Notes under the pieces: model-generated
Database searches by the model: none
What the model was told of the DNA's origin: nothing
The model's input: the letters and a program-made list of their open reading frames with translations, nothing else
In this document: positions 44,942 to 55,971 of the stretch, one piece after another
How positions within the stretch are numbered: position 1 is the first letter of the stretch
How the letters are laid out: each line of letters opens with the position of its first letter
Source: Harmothoe impar
Lineage: Eukaryota; Annelida; Polychaeta; Phyllodocida; Polynoidae
Direction of reading: 5' to 3'
Assembly (NCBI GenBank): GCA_947462335.1
Contig: OX381720.1
Location: forward strand, 44,920,654-44,984,653
Length of the DNA stretch: 64,000 bases
Program-made: the position numbers and the translations under genes

Positions 44942-46655
44942 TTGAGTGATAAGAAAGGCTTTAAACTATTTGGTCACAACACGAGGAGTTTGATGTCCAA
45001 AATTCAACAAATGAGAAAGTTATCTATCAACAATTTGGACTATATGTGTTTATCCGAGACCTGGCTTACCGATGCTGTCCCGGATCATCTTGCACACCTA
45101 CATGACATGGAACTTCACAGACAAGACAGGGAGAATGTCGACGAGGAACTAGCCAGAGGTGTAGCTTGTTATGTCAATATGAAGCATGCGCCTTATACGA
45201 CTCGTATAGATGAGTGCTGCACTGTCACTCCTGATATTGAGGTGCTAACAATTGTGTGTTTATCACCTACTGCTAGGCATAGAGCAATCATAACTGTATA
45301 CAAACCACCCCGAGGCAAGGTGTCAGTTTTTATAAAGAAATTGTCCTCTATTCTTAGACATGAGAGTGTTACTGGCAAGGAGATTTGGATAGCAGGGGAC
45401 ATAAATGTGGACGCTAAAAAGAGGAACAGTTCCAAATATAAACTCATCCTGAAGTTCCTGCGGACATTAAGTCTTAAACATTTACCTACAGGTGTAACCT
45501 GGCTTCACCCCAAAGGCGCTACCAAAATTGATCATAATCATACGAATGCCCGGTTTCCTTGTATGTCTGGTAATGTAAATGAATACATATCTGACCACAC
45601 TCCAATCTACGCTTTAAGTAAGAAGGACAGGAACTGTCATGAAAAGGAAGTAGTCATGGGACGTAGCTATAGGAATTATGATAAGGAAAATCTTATCAAA
45701 TATGTAGCAGAACTAACCACTCCAGACAACATAGCAACATTGGACTCTATTGAATTATGCAGCCTAGTAACAGGTGGAATTGTCACATATCTAGACAAGA
45801 TGTGTCCTGTAAAACCGATAAAAGTACCTGTCCAACCAGAGCCAGGCTTTGATGATGACGTGGGCCTGCACATAAAAGACAGACATAGGGAATTACGCCT
45901 AGCAACAAGTTACAGAGGAGGTGATACAAATCCCTACTACAAACAAGCTGTGAGACTTAGAGGCCTGGTAAATAAAAAGGTGCGTCATAATGTAGTTAAG
46001 GACGTCAAAGGCAAATTATCAAGCTATAAAAACAACCCGAAAAGGTTTTGGGAAAAACTTAACGAACTATGGAAGGGGAAAAAATCAAACTCTCGTATAA
46101 GTTTGATTCATAAACAGACTGGTGAGGTAATATGCCATGAGGACACCGCATACCATATCGATTTGTATTTCTGCAATATTGGGAGAAACCAGGCTATGAA
46201 ACTGACTCATCTGCCTGGAGATCATGATAGATTTGAGGCGTTATGTGTGAGGAGTGATGAATCAATTATGGATGAAGATGATGTTGATGTCCCCTTTCTC
46301 TCCTTTGAACACATAAGCCCTGAATCACTTGTGTTCACTGTTGATGAGATAGACATTGCTAAGTCTTCTGGTATGGTGAATATTAGAGCCCATGTCATTA
46401 AAGATTCCATGCTCGGCAATAGGGCTCCATGGACATGTATGATAAATAGGTGCCTGGACGAAAGAAATACTCCGTGTGAGCTGAAGTGTGGGACCATTAT
46501 ACCTCTTCCTAAAGCTGTCAATACTTGAAATGTGACCAACTGGAGGCCCATCACCCTTCTGCCCATAGTGGGTAAAGTGTTGGAACGTGTGATATACAGA
46601 CAACTGATGAACTATGTCTTGGAAAACGAGCTGGTCTGCGAAAATCAGTTTATTT
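44942..46655 (+). mobile_element. Broken non-LTR retrotransposon ORF2: endonuclease plus start of reverse transcriptase
   Basis: A 528-residue frame starts with an apurinic-type endonuclease: NTRSLMSKI, LSETWL, AGDINVD, KIDHNHTN, YISDHTPI. It continues through the linker FWEKLNELWKGKK to the N-terminal RT region (DEIDIAKSSG..., CGTIIPLPKA) and hits TGA at 46526. The same frame resumes with NWRPITLLPIVGKVLERVIY, a standard RT motif, then leaves RT sequence near 46655 before the catalytic FADD-type motif. Jockey/CR1-like order. The in-frame stop and missing RT core make it inactive. The break is at the 3' side, unlike the usual 5' truncation, so a later insertion or deletion is likely. No ORF1 was found upstream. 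Confidence 0.85.
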
Positions 46656-47264
46656 TTTTACGGGCTGCTGCTGCCTCTTATAATAATAAGGATGAGTAAT
46701 TATATCTACTCCAGCATCAATTATACAACTGACGATTGAACTTTAAAGTAAAAGCCTGATGCTGTGGTGTAATCATACACATTATAGTGAAATGAACAAT
46801 CGACTAATGCTTTCTTCTTTATTAACATAATGTCACACATTGATTATCACTTTAACTGTTCCGTCCCTGTTACCGCCATGACTTCATTGGAGGATCGTAT
46901 TACTTAATGTGAAATGTTGTCAATAAAACTATTTAATTTTTCTTAGTAGATTTGAGTACAACGTAATCACATTTGATGGTGACCCTGAGGGTAATTCTAG
47001 TCTGGAGACTGTTGCACTACATTTAAATGATCATCTCCAGGATACTTCCGTGCTAGGCTGGTCGGTCAGCTCGCGGTGACATGTAATTTTTTTCATTTCC
47101 TATTTGAAGATAAATCAAGCAAGTATAATCCTGAGTTTTATGCAAATAACAATAGAATTTGAGTGATCTCCCGACAGATAGGCTAGCATTTCCCTTTAAC
47201 TAGATGTCCTAGCTGTCCGAGGGCTGCTTGTGTTTTGGACTTCCAGGAACGCATTTATATGTAA

Positions 47265-47500
47265 TAGCTCTCCTGGGTGCGAGGACCAACGTTCAGGGCG
47301 CCATCTTAATCTATAATCTTAAATCTTAATTATTAAGATCTAAATGTGTAGCACCTGCTATTTAGTGTCATATACCCAAACCATGCTAACTGAGGTCTGC
47401 CTACACACACACACACACACACATTCAGATCTTAATTATGATTTAAGATTATAGATTAAGATTGCGCTCTGAACGTTTGTCTGTGCGCCCAGAGAGTCCT
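47265..47500. mobile_element. Inverted-repeat element (ATCTTAATCTATAATCTTAA arms)
   Basis: The left arm near 47289-47350 (acgttcagggcgccatctta...) pairs with the right arm near 47424-47480 (...gattgcgctctgaacgt), more than 55 bp with few mismatches. Pairing appears to continue outward (ctctcctgggtgc / gcgcccagagag). A (CA)n run sits in the loop. Looks like a MITE. Confidence 0.75.
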
Positions 47501-48368
47501 TTCATAAGTTTTTTTATTTTTTTTACGATAGCTATCAAAAATAACGATAGCAGAGTTACGATATCGTAAAAAGGTAAAAGGGAGTCCATTTCATAAGCTG
47601 AATGCATTTCAGCTCTCTTAGAATTAAAAAAACGATAGCAGATGTCATTTTAACGATAGCAGATGTCATATTAACGATAGCAGATTATGAAACACTCTAT
47701 ATTTTTTTGGAAATTAGCTATCTTAATTCCACAAGTTTATCAAAGATATAATTTCATATTTTTATATGGCCATATCAGCTTCCCGAAAATGAAACAATTT
47801 TGTAAATGTTCCTATTGGAAATGCATTTTCATAGCATTTTCATTTAGCTTGATCACCAAGATTTTCTGATATAAAAACAGTAAAAAATTAATTGGGCACA
47901 CATATTTTGGGAATTACGATAGCGAAAAAGAGACAGAGTCCAAAATCGGTGGTAAAACTTGAATAAAATGTTTTCTTTTCAATTTTTTTCCACAATATCT
48001 GAGATAAAATATCATTGATACATGTATCAAATGGGCCCCTCATCTATGTTTAAGAAATCAAATATTTTTTCCTTTATCAGCAGGGGTCAAGGTCTAGATA
48101 AATATGGTTTATGAAAAACAAAATCGCTCTCTTTAAATCTAAATTGCTCTCGTTAAATATCAGTTCGCTCTCGTAAAAACGCTATCATAATTCCTTATGA
48201 AAAACACTCAATTTAGCATTTTAACGATAGCGAATGCATTTAACGATAGCAGAATTAACGATAGCAGAATTAACGATAGAATTAACGATAGCTAAATTAA
48301 CGATAGCGGCTTATGAAACACACAAAAGTTACGATATTGTAAACTCGGCTAATGAAAAGGCTCTCAGG
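47492..48368. mobile_element. Element with clustered TTAACGATAGC subterminal motifs
   Basis: ttaacgatagc or acgatagc occurs repeatedly near both ends (47530-47690 and 48225-48310). Outer ends are inversely related: gagagtcctttcataag on the left, ctaatgaaaaggctctc on the right. The middle has no coding frame. Subterminal motif clusters of this kind often serve as transposase binding sites in non-autonomous DNA transposons; that role is inferred. Confidence 0.6.
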
Positions 48369-48544
48369 GGAGTTATCACAGACGCGCTCCAGGAAGCAGA
48401 CGTGCTAACAAAGCAAGCACAAAATGTCAAGTTTCCTATGCTGTAGGCCACGATGTTTCAGAGGCATACACAATATTGTAATGCTAGTTAAATTTATTTA
48501 ATTTTTAAATTTCTTTATTTCATTTTAACGGTACAATTTCTCCA

Positions 48545-49047
48545 TGTTATCCAGATGTTATCATTATCAATCCACGGCGTTACCATAGTTACTAATGCTG
48601 TTTATGGCGGCCAGCAATAACATAAATTGATGCACATTAACCTGAAATCATGTGAAAGTTATATGAAAGTTTCGGTTGTGCTGAGTATAGTTTGATAGTT
48701 ATCAGAATGCATGCATTTTTAAAATGTTATGCTAAGAATTAATTCTATAATTATAAAGGCTATATGTAAAAAGGAGTTCATACATATTACGAAATTTATT
48801 CTGCTTAAAAATTCAAGCAATGCAAGTTGTAAGTCAATATTTCGTGCCAAGGCCTGACGTCAATTGCAGTTCAATAACCAGTGTTTTTTAAATAAACACT
48901 AAATGTTTGCAGTCACATTAGGCAGACCCTTTACACAATGCAATGGCATATCATTGTCCCTTTTCATAAAATCAGCCACACTATCATTCTACACAGCCAG
49001 CAGAAGAAAGTCCTTTCACCATTGTTAGGCACCTCAGTGTAACTGCA
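48545..49047 (+). repeat. Duplicated 5' flank of TRP-like gene 2
   Basis: Matches 38935-39470 in order up to the start codon, with small gaps. Likely carries the promoter and 5' UTR; no specific site could be assigned. Confidence 0.7.
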
Positions 49048-50730
49048 ATGTCAACCACTCAGAAGGAACACACTTTGTGGAGCTGCATTCTTAAAGATGA
49101 TGATAGAACTCTGGCAGAGTTGCTCTCCACCTGCTCTGATGATGAAGCCTTTGAGTTACTTAACTCCCCATTGGACTTTACCTCAGAGATGACACAGCTG
49201 GAGTCCATTGTTCCTGTCAGTGATAACCAGATCAGGAATTACCTGGACATCCGCAGGCCTTGGAGTATTTGTGGGGCATTCCAGGCCAGGAAAGTGGCAC
49301 TTGTTCTCCTGAAGTCTGGGGCTGAGGTGACTGCATGTGACTATGGCAATATGAACATCATCCATATACTTGCATGTATTGCCTATGTTAATCCTGACGT
49401 CATTGATGGCATAATTAACTATTACAAATGGATTAAAGATACTGTTAAATATGGTGAACTTGAGGATTTGCTCTCCAAGAAATGTGGGCGTGGTTACACT
49501 GCATTGGAACTTTGTGTTCACTTTTCAGTGTTTCCTCTTGCTACTGAAATCTTTGAAACAGAGGGAATCTATGTTACTACCAGTAAAATTGGAATATTTG
49601 AGTACAAAGCATATGATATCACTAAATATGAGGAGGATATTTTTCATGAAGGCATCCTTGATGTCCTTATATTAATGCATAGTGAGGATATGCACAAGCT
49701 AGCTTCCCACAAATTTATTCAATCTGAACCTATTTCCTCATGGATTAAGCAAAAAAGAGACTTTGCATCTCTCTTTGTTTCTGCTTGGTTCATTTACAAT
49801 CTATTTTTCTTTGTCTTGACTGCAATAGTTGCAGAGATACAAAATGGTAAAATCTACATAGAATCTACAAATACTTCATGTGTTGCATGTCCACCGCTCC
49901 TTCTTGTTTCGGATAACCAATATTACTTAGTCATCTCATCCTCTCTGCTGTTTGTAATGTCCCTTGGCATGCTCATTTATGATGTATATGCTTTATTTCT
50001 TATACTAAAGCGAATTCATTCAACACCATTCTGCTGCAAGAAAACTTATTGGTATTATATCTCCATGCAGGTAGGCCATTTGCTGATGACTTTTCTTACA
50101 GTCATCATTGCTGTGTCTAATTTTGTAGACTGGATTTCCAAAGAGGTCTTTCACATTTTAATAACTTCACTTCTGATCACCACTTTTTGGCAGATTCTCC
50201 ATATTGGGCAGTTAATGCATGTTATTGGATATTGCGTAAATACATTAGGTCAGATGTTTCAGGACCTTGCTGTACTCACAATTGTGATTGTATTCTTTGC
50301 AAGCCAGAAGGCATATAGCTTAAGATTAATATTAAGCCCATGCCCAGAGCATTTTATAGACTACATATCATCAGTATTTGAAGTGTGGGCAATGCTGTTC
50401 GATGGATATGATGGTGATTTAAGGGCTACAGAAACAATAGCATTACAATATTGGCGTTCAATCTTTATCCTTTTTGGATCCCTCCTGATTCTAAACTTTT
50501 TGATAGCTGTTTTTGCCAATACTGTAAGTAAAACTGACACAGATAGGGGTGTTCTCTTAACACTGCAACAATTACACATGTTATGGCAGGCAGAACTTTG
50601 GTTTTCCTTATTTTTCAAGACACTCTTTTGGAGAAGGCATAAATGTTTCTACAAACATAAAAATGGTAGAATCTACATTGCAACTGTAAGAGTTATTAAT
50701 GGAAAAGGGGAACACTTCATAAATGAGTAG
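49048..50730 (+). CDS. Ankyrin/TRP-like six-TM cation channel, copy 2 (single exon)
   Basis: 560 residues, collinear with copy 1 without internal gaps, and the same architecture: short ankyrin-type N-terminus, six TM segments, pore-like FEVWAMLFDGYDG, LILNFLIAVFANTVS after TM6, then the helix LTLQQLHMLWQAELW and a basic tail. Residues about 87-190 are almost identical to copy 1 at the nucleotide level, including third positions, whereas TM1, TM2 and TM3 differ widely. The invariant cysteine-rich loop TSCVACPPLL between TM1 and TM2 and the linker RIHSTPFCCKKTYWY are kept. This points to a functional paralogue, possibly with a different ligand or membrane setting. It is head-to-tail with copy 1, about 7.9 kb apart. 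Confidence 0.75.
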   Translation: MSTTQKEHTLWSCILKDDDRTLAELLSTCSDDEAFELLNSPLDFTSEMTQLESIVPVSDNQIRNYLDIRRPWSICGAFQARKVALVLLKSGAEVTACDYGNMNIIHILACIAYVNPDVIDGIINYYKWIKDTVKYGELEDLLSKKCGRGYTALELCVHFSVFPLATEIFETEGIYVTTSKIGIFEYKAYDITKYEEDIFHEGILDVLILMHSEDMHKLASHKFIQSEPISSWIKQKRDFASLFVSAWFIYNLFFFVLTAIVAEIQNGKIYIESTNTSCVACPPLLLVSDNQYYLVISSSLLFVMSLGMLIYDVYALFLILKRIHSTPFCCKKTYWYYISMQVGHLLMTFLTVIIAVSNFVDWISKEVFHILITSLLITTFWQILHIGQLMHVIGYCVNTLGQMFQDLAVLTIVIVFFASQKAYSLRLILSPCPEHFIDYISSVFEVWAMLFDGYDGDLRATETIALQYWRSIFILFGSLLILNFLIAVFANTVSKTDTDRGVLLTLQQLHMLWQAELWFSLFFKTLFWRRHKCFYKHKNGRIYIATVRVINGKGEHFINE

Positions 50731-50829
50731 AACATTATAAGTAAAAATGTTCTGTGAATAATCAAAATATTCAAGTTTGTCGACAAAATTTGGTTATTCG
50801 ATATTGTTTAGATTAAACCATCCATGAAA

Positions 50830-51440
50830 TTGAATAGAACTCTGTATGATATATAACGTTGTGAATAACACAAACGCAGTTACTACCTATCGATCTCTTG
50901 CACAATGCTCCTTGGTGATGTAATAGCAATATTTATTGAATGGGCATTCATCCCAACTGATCCCTATACAAACTATTAGTCTGGATCATCTTCTTATCCT
51001 CTATAGTCTAATGAATATTGCAAATATAAAGCGTCCAGAGTATGTGGGCAGCTAAGAAACCCAAGTTGCTTCTATTGAGTCACTTTATATATTGACATTA
51101 TATCGCCTTGGGTGTATCCAGGTATCGTGACAACCAGCTGATGCATGGGTTTCAGGTTATGTATTTCTTAATCACTTCAGTGTCTATTTTTACTATAGCA
51201 TACAGTTATTTCAAACTTACTTTCAACTTATATTTTGTGACCATAGCATTTTAGTACATATGTGGCACGATCTGGGGAAAAGGCCATTAGTGAAGGGTGC
51301 ACTAAGGCCGCTTTTCCCAGTACAAGTTACATATTCAGAATTATGTAAATATATATACCTTTATACTTGCATAACTGAAACATTATGCACTGTGAATATC
51401 AGATTCTACATGTGGTGAGGAAAGTTAGATTCAATATTTG
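50830..51440 (+). repeat. Segmental duplicate block A2 (matches 37530-38370)
   Basis: Counterpart of block A1. Here it lies directly downstream of TRP-like copy 2 and is followed by block B2, giving the order gene-A-B, whereas copy 1 has A-gene-B. Confidence 0.65.
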
Positions 51441-51499
51441 TATTTAAAGTTGTTCTCTTCGAGTCTAGGATTCAGGTCACTCACTATTACAGAACTATT

Positions 51500-51670
51500 G
51501 TAATGTTATATTCACAATGATGTGTCTTGTAATTCGTTAGCATTGAAGGCCTACGTGTTTTATTCAACAGTTGTCATAATAAAGCATTCAAGTGTATGCA
51601 TTTATTGCATATATAGTTGTTCTTCCCTCAAAATGTCTTCATCTTATCAACCAAACAGGGAGGTTTATAT
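51500..51670 (+). repeat. Duplicated 3' flank B2
   Basis: Matches 41640-41835; includes cataataaagc, a possible poly(A) signal for copy 2. Confidence 0.55.
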
Positions 51671-52330
51671 GAAAAAAGGAAAAGACAAACACGCAAGCAG
51701 TGTGATATTTCATGTGCATTTATACACTGGCATATCGATTTCGGATCGACCTAGTAGATCTGTACCGGATTTAAGTAATTATTACTTCACACTGTTAGTC
51801 TTTTGAATACAAAGGAGGTAATATAGAGTATCAAGTATGATACATCAGTACATACTTCAACTGATAATTAGGCATGTTTACATTCTCCATGATGAAGATG
51901 ACACTATTCATATACTATAAATACAAGTACACATGTATCATCAAATTGGCTATAGGCATAATTCTTTGTTGTACACGCTGCCATTTAGAATAACAGGAAC
52001 ATCACCTCTATGTCTCATAAAAGATAACATGACTGTAAATATAATATGATATATATTATGTACCTTATAACAACTAATTATATATCACGACAATATAAAA
52101 AACTAAATTGATAATGATATATACACCATCAACTTTAAACATAACAATAGCAATTACCTACCCGATGGGTTCACTTGGGGTGTTCTCTTCTCAATAATAC
52201 AACACACATTTCAAAGAAAATATCCGAAAAAAGATCCGATTAGAAGTCTATCAATTTACGACCTGCCTCGATTGGAAAGGGCTGAGAATAATGTCACAGA
52301 AAATAAATATTTCATAGAATACACCCTCAG
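51671..52330. other. Intergenic, no gene seen
   Basis: AT-rich with only short frames; no repeat family recognised. Confidence 0.5.
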
Positions 52331-52431
52331 AAAAGTGAGAGTCATTGTCGCTAAAACGACCCTCACCTGAGGGTCAGGCACTGCCTGACTCTCAGGTGAG
52401 GGTCGTTTTAGCGACAATGACTCTCACTTTT
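52331..52431. mobile_element. 101-bp near-perfect palindrome of the AGTCAGGCA/GTGAGAGTC family
   Basis: Two 50-bp arms around a central c at 52381 pair with a single mismatch. Ends are aaaagtgagagtca / tgactctcactttt, the same as the termini of the large composite elements at 6411 and 11607. A minimal hairpin version of that family. Confidence 0.85.
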
Positions 52432-53399
52432 TGTGTGTGTATATTACACCGAAATCGTTAGTCCCCCTCCAGTGCAGTCCAATTATTTTTGCCCCCCCCC
52501 CCTTCTCCTGAAATCCCCCATTTCCCTGTTGTCAAAAAGATAACCACTCCCTCAGTACAATACTCCAATACAAACAAGAGTAGAACATACCCCAAGTGAA
52601 ATATGCCTTCCAATACATCTATACACATTGATATCATGGAAGAATGTGAATAAACGGGTACACTACAACCAGTGAGGATACACAATGCACTCTTCAATTT
52701 GGTCAGTCATCCGAAATTTGACCAATGACTCATTCTAAAATTTTTTCAAACAACCTTTGTATAACATGGTTGGATGGAAAGATACAATGGTTCCAACCTA
52801 TCACAGACACCGCTGAAACACAACATGGACAAACATGACGTTACACTTTTTTTTTGAATTATGGTATCGATATTTCTCCTTGTTCAGTCCTCACATCCTC
52901 TGCATTCCATTGTACATGTAAGTGCACTCTGAATGTATTCATTATTGTCTTTATTGATACCTGGTATGTTATTTCTTAACAAAATATCGCCTTCTGAACT
53001 GCGGCTGATATGTCTGCAATAAATCAGAATATTCTAACCCAATAATAGTAATCGTTGTACCTGAATGTTTTACATGGGCTCTCATACATATATACCATTT
53101 TCACAATCATCTTAAATTAAAACATAAATTTCCTCTATGAACATGTAAACCTCAAGATAATACTAATCATCATATATACGCATTCTTCCACAAAAAGAAT
53201 TATAATATACAGCAGTCCAACATTATAGCACTCCAATGCACTATATGGATATATATCTAAAACTGGACATCGACATCCATGTAACAGAATCCTTCTAACA
53301 TAAAGCTATATTTAGTAGAAGTAGAAATCCATGAATATCTATATGAAGGAGAACACCATGTTCATGCTTATGAATATGTCTGTGTATGTTCATTTCAAA

Positions 53400-54290
53400 A
53401 TTCAAGATTGCAACCATTCATTGAATGCCACCATGCTTTCAATGTAAAAAAACAAATCCTATTTGATTTTTCCTTCATTCAACCCATTCAAGATGGCTAC
53501 CATTTACTAAATGCCACAATGCTTTCAGTGCAATGAAGAATTGTAGTTGCATTAATTTGATATCTATTATAAGAAAAGTTCTATTTGATACCTTTTTCAA
53601 ACACAGTTGGCACCCCATAGGTTTAGGATGGCCACCATTCATTGACTGCCACAATGCTTTAAATGCAATCTTGAAATGTAGTTGCATTAATTTTATACTG
53701 TTAAAAAAATCCAATTTAGTTTTTCTTTTCATGAAGAGTTGGCACCCCATAGGTTCAAGATGGCCACCAGTCATTGAAATGCCATAATGCTTAAATGCAA
53801 TCTTGAATTGCAGTTGCATTAATTTGATTCTAAAAAAAAAACTTTCTTTTTTTTCTTTCATGAACAGTTGGCACCCCATATATTCAAGGTGGCTACCAGT
53901 CATTGCATGCCACAATGCTTTAAGTGCAATCACGAATTGTAGTTGCATTAATCTGATACTAATAAAAAAGCTAATTCTATTCTTTTTTTTAATTCATGAA
54001 CAGTTGGCACCCCATATATTTAAGATGACTACCATTCAGTGAATGCCCCGATGCTTGAAATGCAATCTTGAATTGTAGTTGCATCAATTTAATGCTAATA
54101 AAAAACAAATTCTTATTGATTTTTCTTTCATGAATAGTTGGCACCCCATAAGGTGGCTACCATTCATATAAATACAAATACAATGCTTTAAGTGCTATCA
54201 TGAATTGTAGTTGCATTAATCTGATACTAAAAAAAAATAAAATTCTATTTGATTTTTCTTTCATGAACAGTTGGCACCCCATAAATTGAA
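53400..54290. repeat. Satellite array, ~133-bp period, 6-7 copies
   Basis: agttggcacccca recurs at 53604, 53737, 53866, 54002, 54136 and 54269 (spacing 133, 129, 136, 134, 133). Each unit also carries gtagttgcatta, an A/T-rich spacer and a tcatgaa block. One minus frame stays open for 157 residues across units, but unit lengths are not multiples of three and the array is probably non-coding. Confidence 0.9.
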
Positions 54291-54299
54291 AATGCACCC

Positions 54300-55720
54300 A
54301 ACACCCAGGTCAACAGCTATATACGGACAAGTGTACCTCCCCTGCCTGTTCTCCTTCAATGCAGAGTGAAGAGGGTGGGAGGGGGTGACCATCAACAGTC
54401 CATAAACACTTTGATTGGATGACAATGCAGTTTTTATATTACAACCCTAAATTTGTGCAACGAAAATCATCAAGAAATACTTAGTATTTTTTCCAAAGAA
54501 TAGCTTTTCTAGAATGGCTCGATACTCAGAAATCCTACTGCGAATAAAAAAAAGTCAAATTCTGATTCTAAACACCTGAAAAGTGAGAAATGCTGGCGTT
54601 CACGGTTTATGTAGGAAATGTACTAAAAACACCAAAAATATGCAACAAAACCCTAATTTTCTCAAAAACTGTTCAGTAGGATTTTTTCTAACTGAGGTTC
54701 CAGTGTTTTCTACCCTCATATTACACATTGGCATAGAGAATATAGTGGCACCTAGTCAGGATTTTGCCCTAGAAGCAATCTGTGAAGCAAAAAACAGCCA
54801 AAATGAGCCACTGGTCTGAAGTATAAAACTGGGCATCGATCCCTATAGAGCTACAAAGAGAGAGAATCGATGTCCAGTAATAATTGCATAGGACATTAAG
54901 GCTGATGACACGACATCAGTATAATAAGGACTCCTATATTGAGAGTTGACATTATGTACATTTTGATATCACAGCAGATACTGTCAGTAATTGTGATATA
55001 GTCAGGGCTGGCCACCGTGGTAATGCCTAAATGGCAAAAGAGTAAACCAATGGAACTTAAATTAATGGAGATACAACAGAAAATGGGGAAAGGGTCATCT
55101 ACAAGCCCATCTTGCACCCTTCAGCATATGTAAACTGACCCATGCATACGTCATGCAAATTTTCCTTTTTACACTCACCATCTGATTGACTCCTGCCACC
55201 ATACTGTCCACCCTCTGACTATATCATTCTGACTAGAGTTTTGTTTTCAGTTTTGCAAAGTTGAATCTGTCTTGGGCAGAGACATCCATGAACATGCCAT
55301 GATTCCTTTTGATAGTTGGTTCCGCATACCTTTAAATCAAATGCCAAAAGAAATGTGTGTTTCAGCCAATTTGACCTAACTTAGCAAAATGGAATTGACT
55401 CTAGAGATTATCAGGCTAACGCTTTAGGGTAAAGGGTAAGCTTTTTACACACCTTCTGCCATTTTAAAAGTCATTCCAGAAATTTAGCAAATTGTCCCAG
55501 TGCTTCAATATCAAATGTTACCAATCTCCTGTGCGGCCATTATCAATTTCAAAACATGTTCAACCTACAGACACTCTTTTTTTTCTGACGATGTTAACTG
55601 AAACACACCTCAGGAATATACCTCGCTTCAATTTCGCCCAATCAGTAGTATAGTCTTCACATACTAAAATACCCAGTATAAACCCTACAACATAACAGAA
55701 CCGATTCTCAAATAACAAAG
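54300..55720. other. Intergenic / 3' side of the minus-strand gene
   Basis: No coding signal. Could hold the 3' UTR of the gene ending at 55725; no poly(A) signal was assigned. Confidence 0.4.
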
Positions 55721-55724
55721 CCTA

Positions 55725-55971
55725 TCAGTAGATGAAGGCGTATTGCTTGAAGTTGTAGTTGACTCCCTCCCTCTTCTGCAGGTCTAGTCGCTTAGCGTTG
55801 AGCACCTCGGAGATCCACTCCTTGTGGATGGTGAAGGTGGCGGGTTTACGGGGGATGGTGTTTAGGAAGTAGGTGTCGTAGTTCATCATGTGGCCGCGGG
55901 GCGGGTTGGGCGCCACTGCTGGTACCGGCAGTTTGACGGTGTAGGGGTGGCGCACAGGCAGACAAGGCTTC
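55725..55971 (-). CDS. Unknown-function gene, last exon
   Basis: Acceptor gccaacag; 81 codons and TGA after one phase base. Encodes the conserved-looking C-terminus KPCLPVRHPYTVKLPVPAVA through NYNFKQYAFIY. Confidence 0.8.

Noticed and set aside
53475..53948. 157-residue minus-strand open frame
   Set aside because: It runs through the ~133-bp satellite; its internal repeats reflect the array, and unit lengths are not multiples of three.
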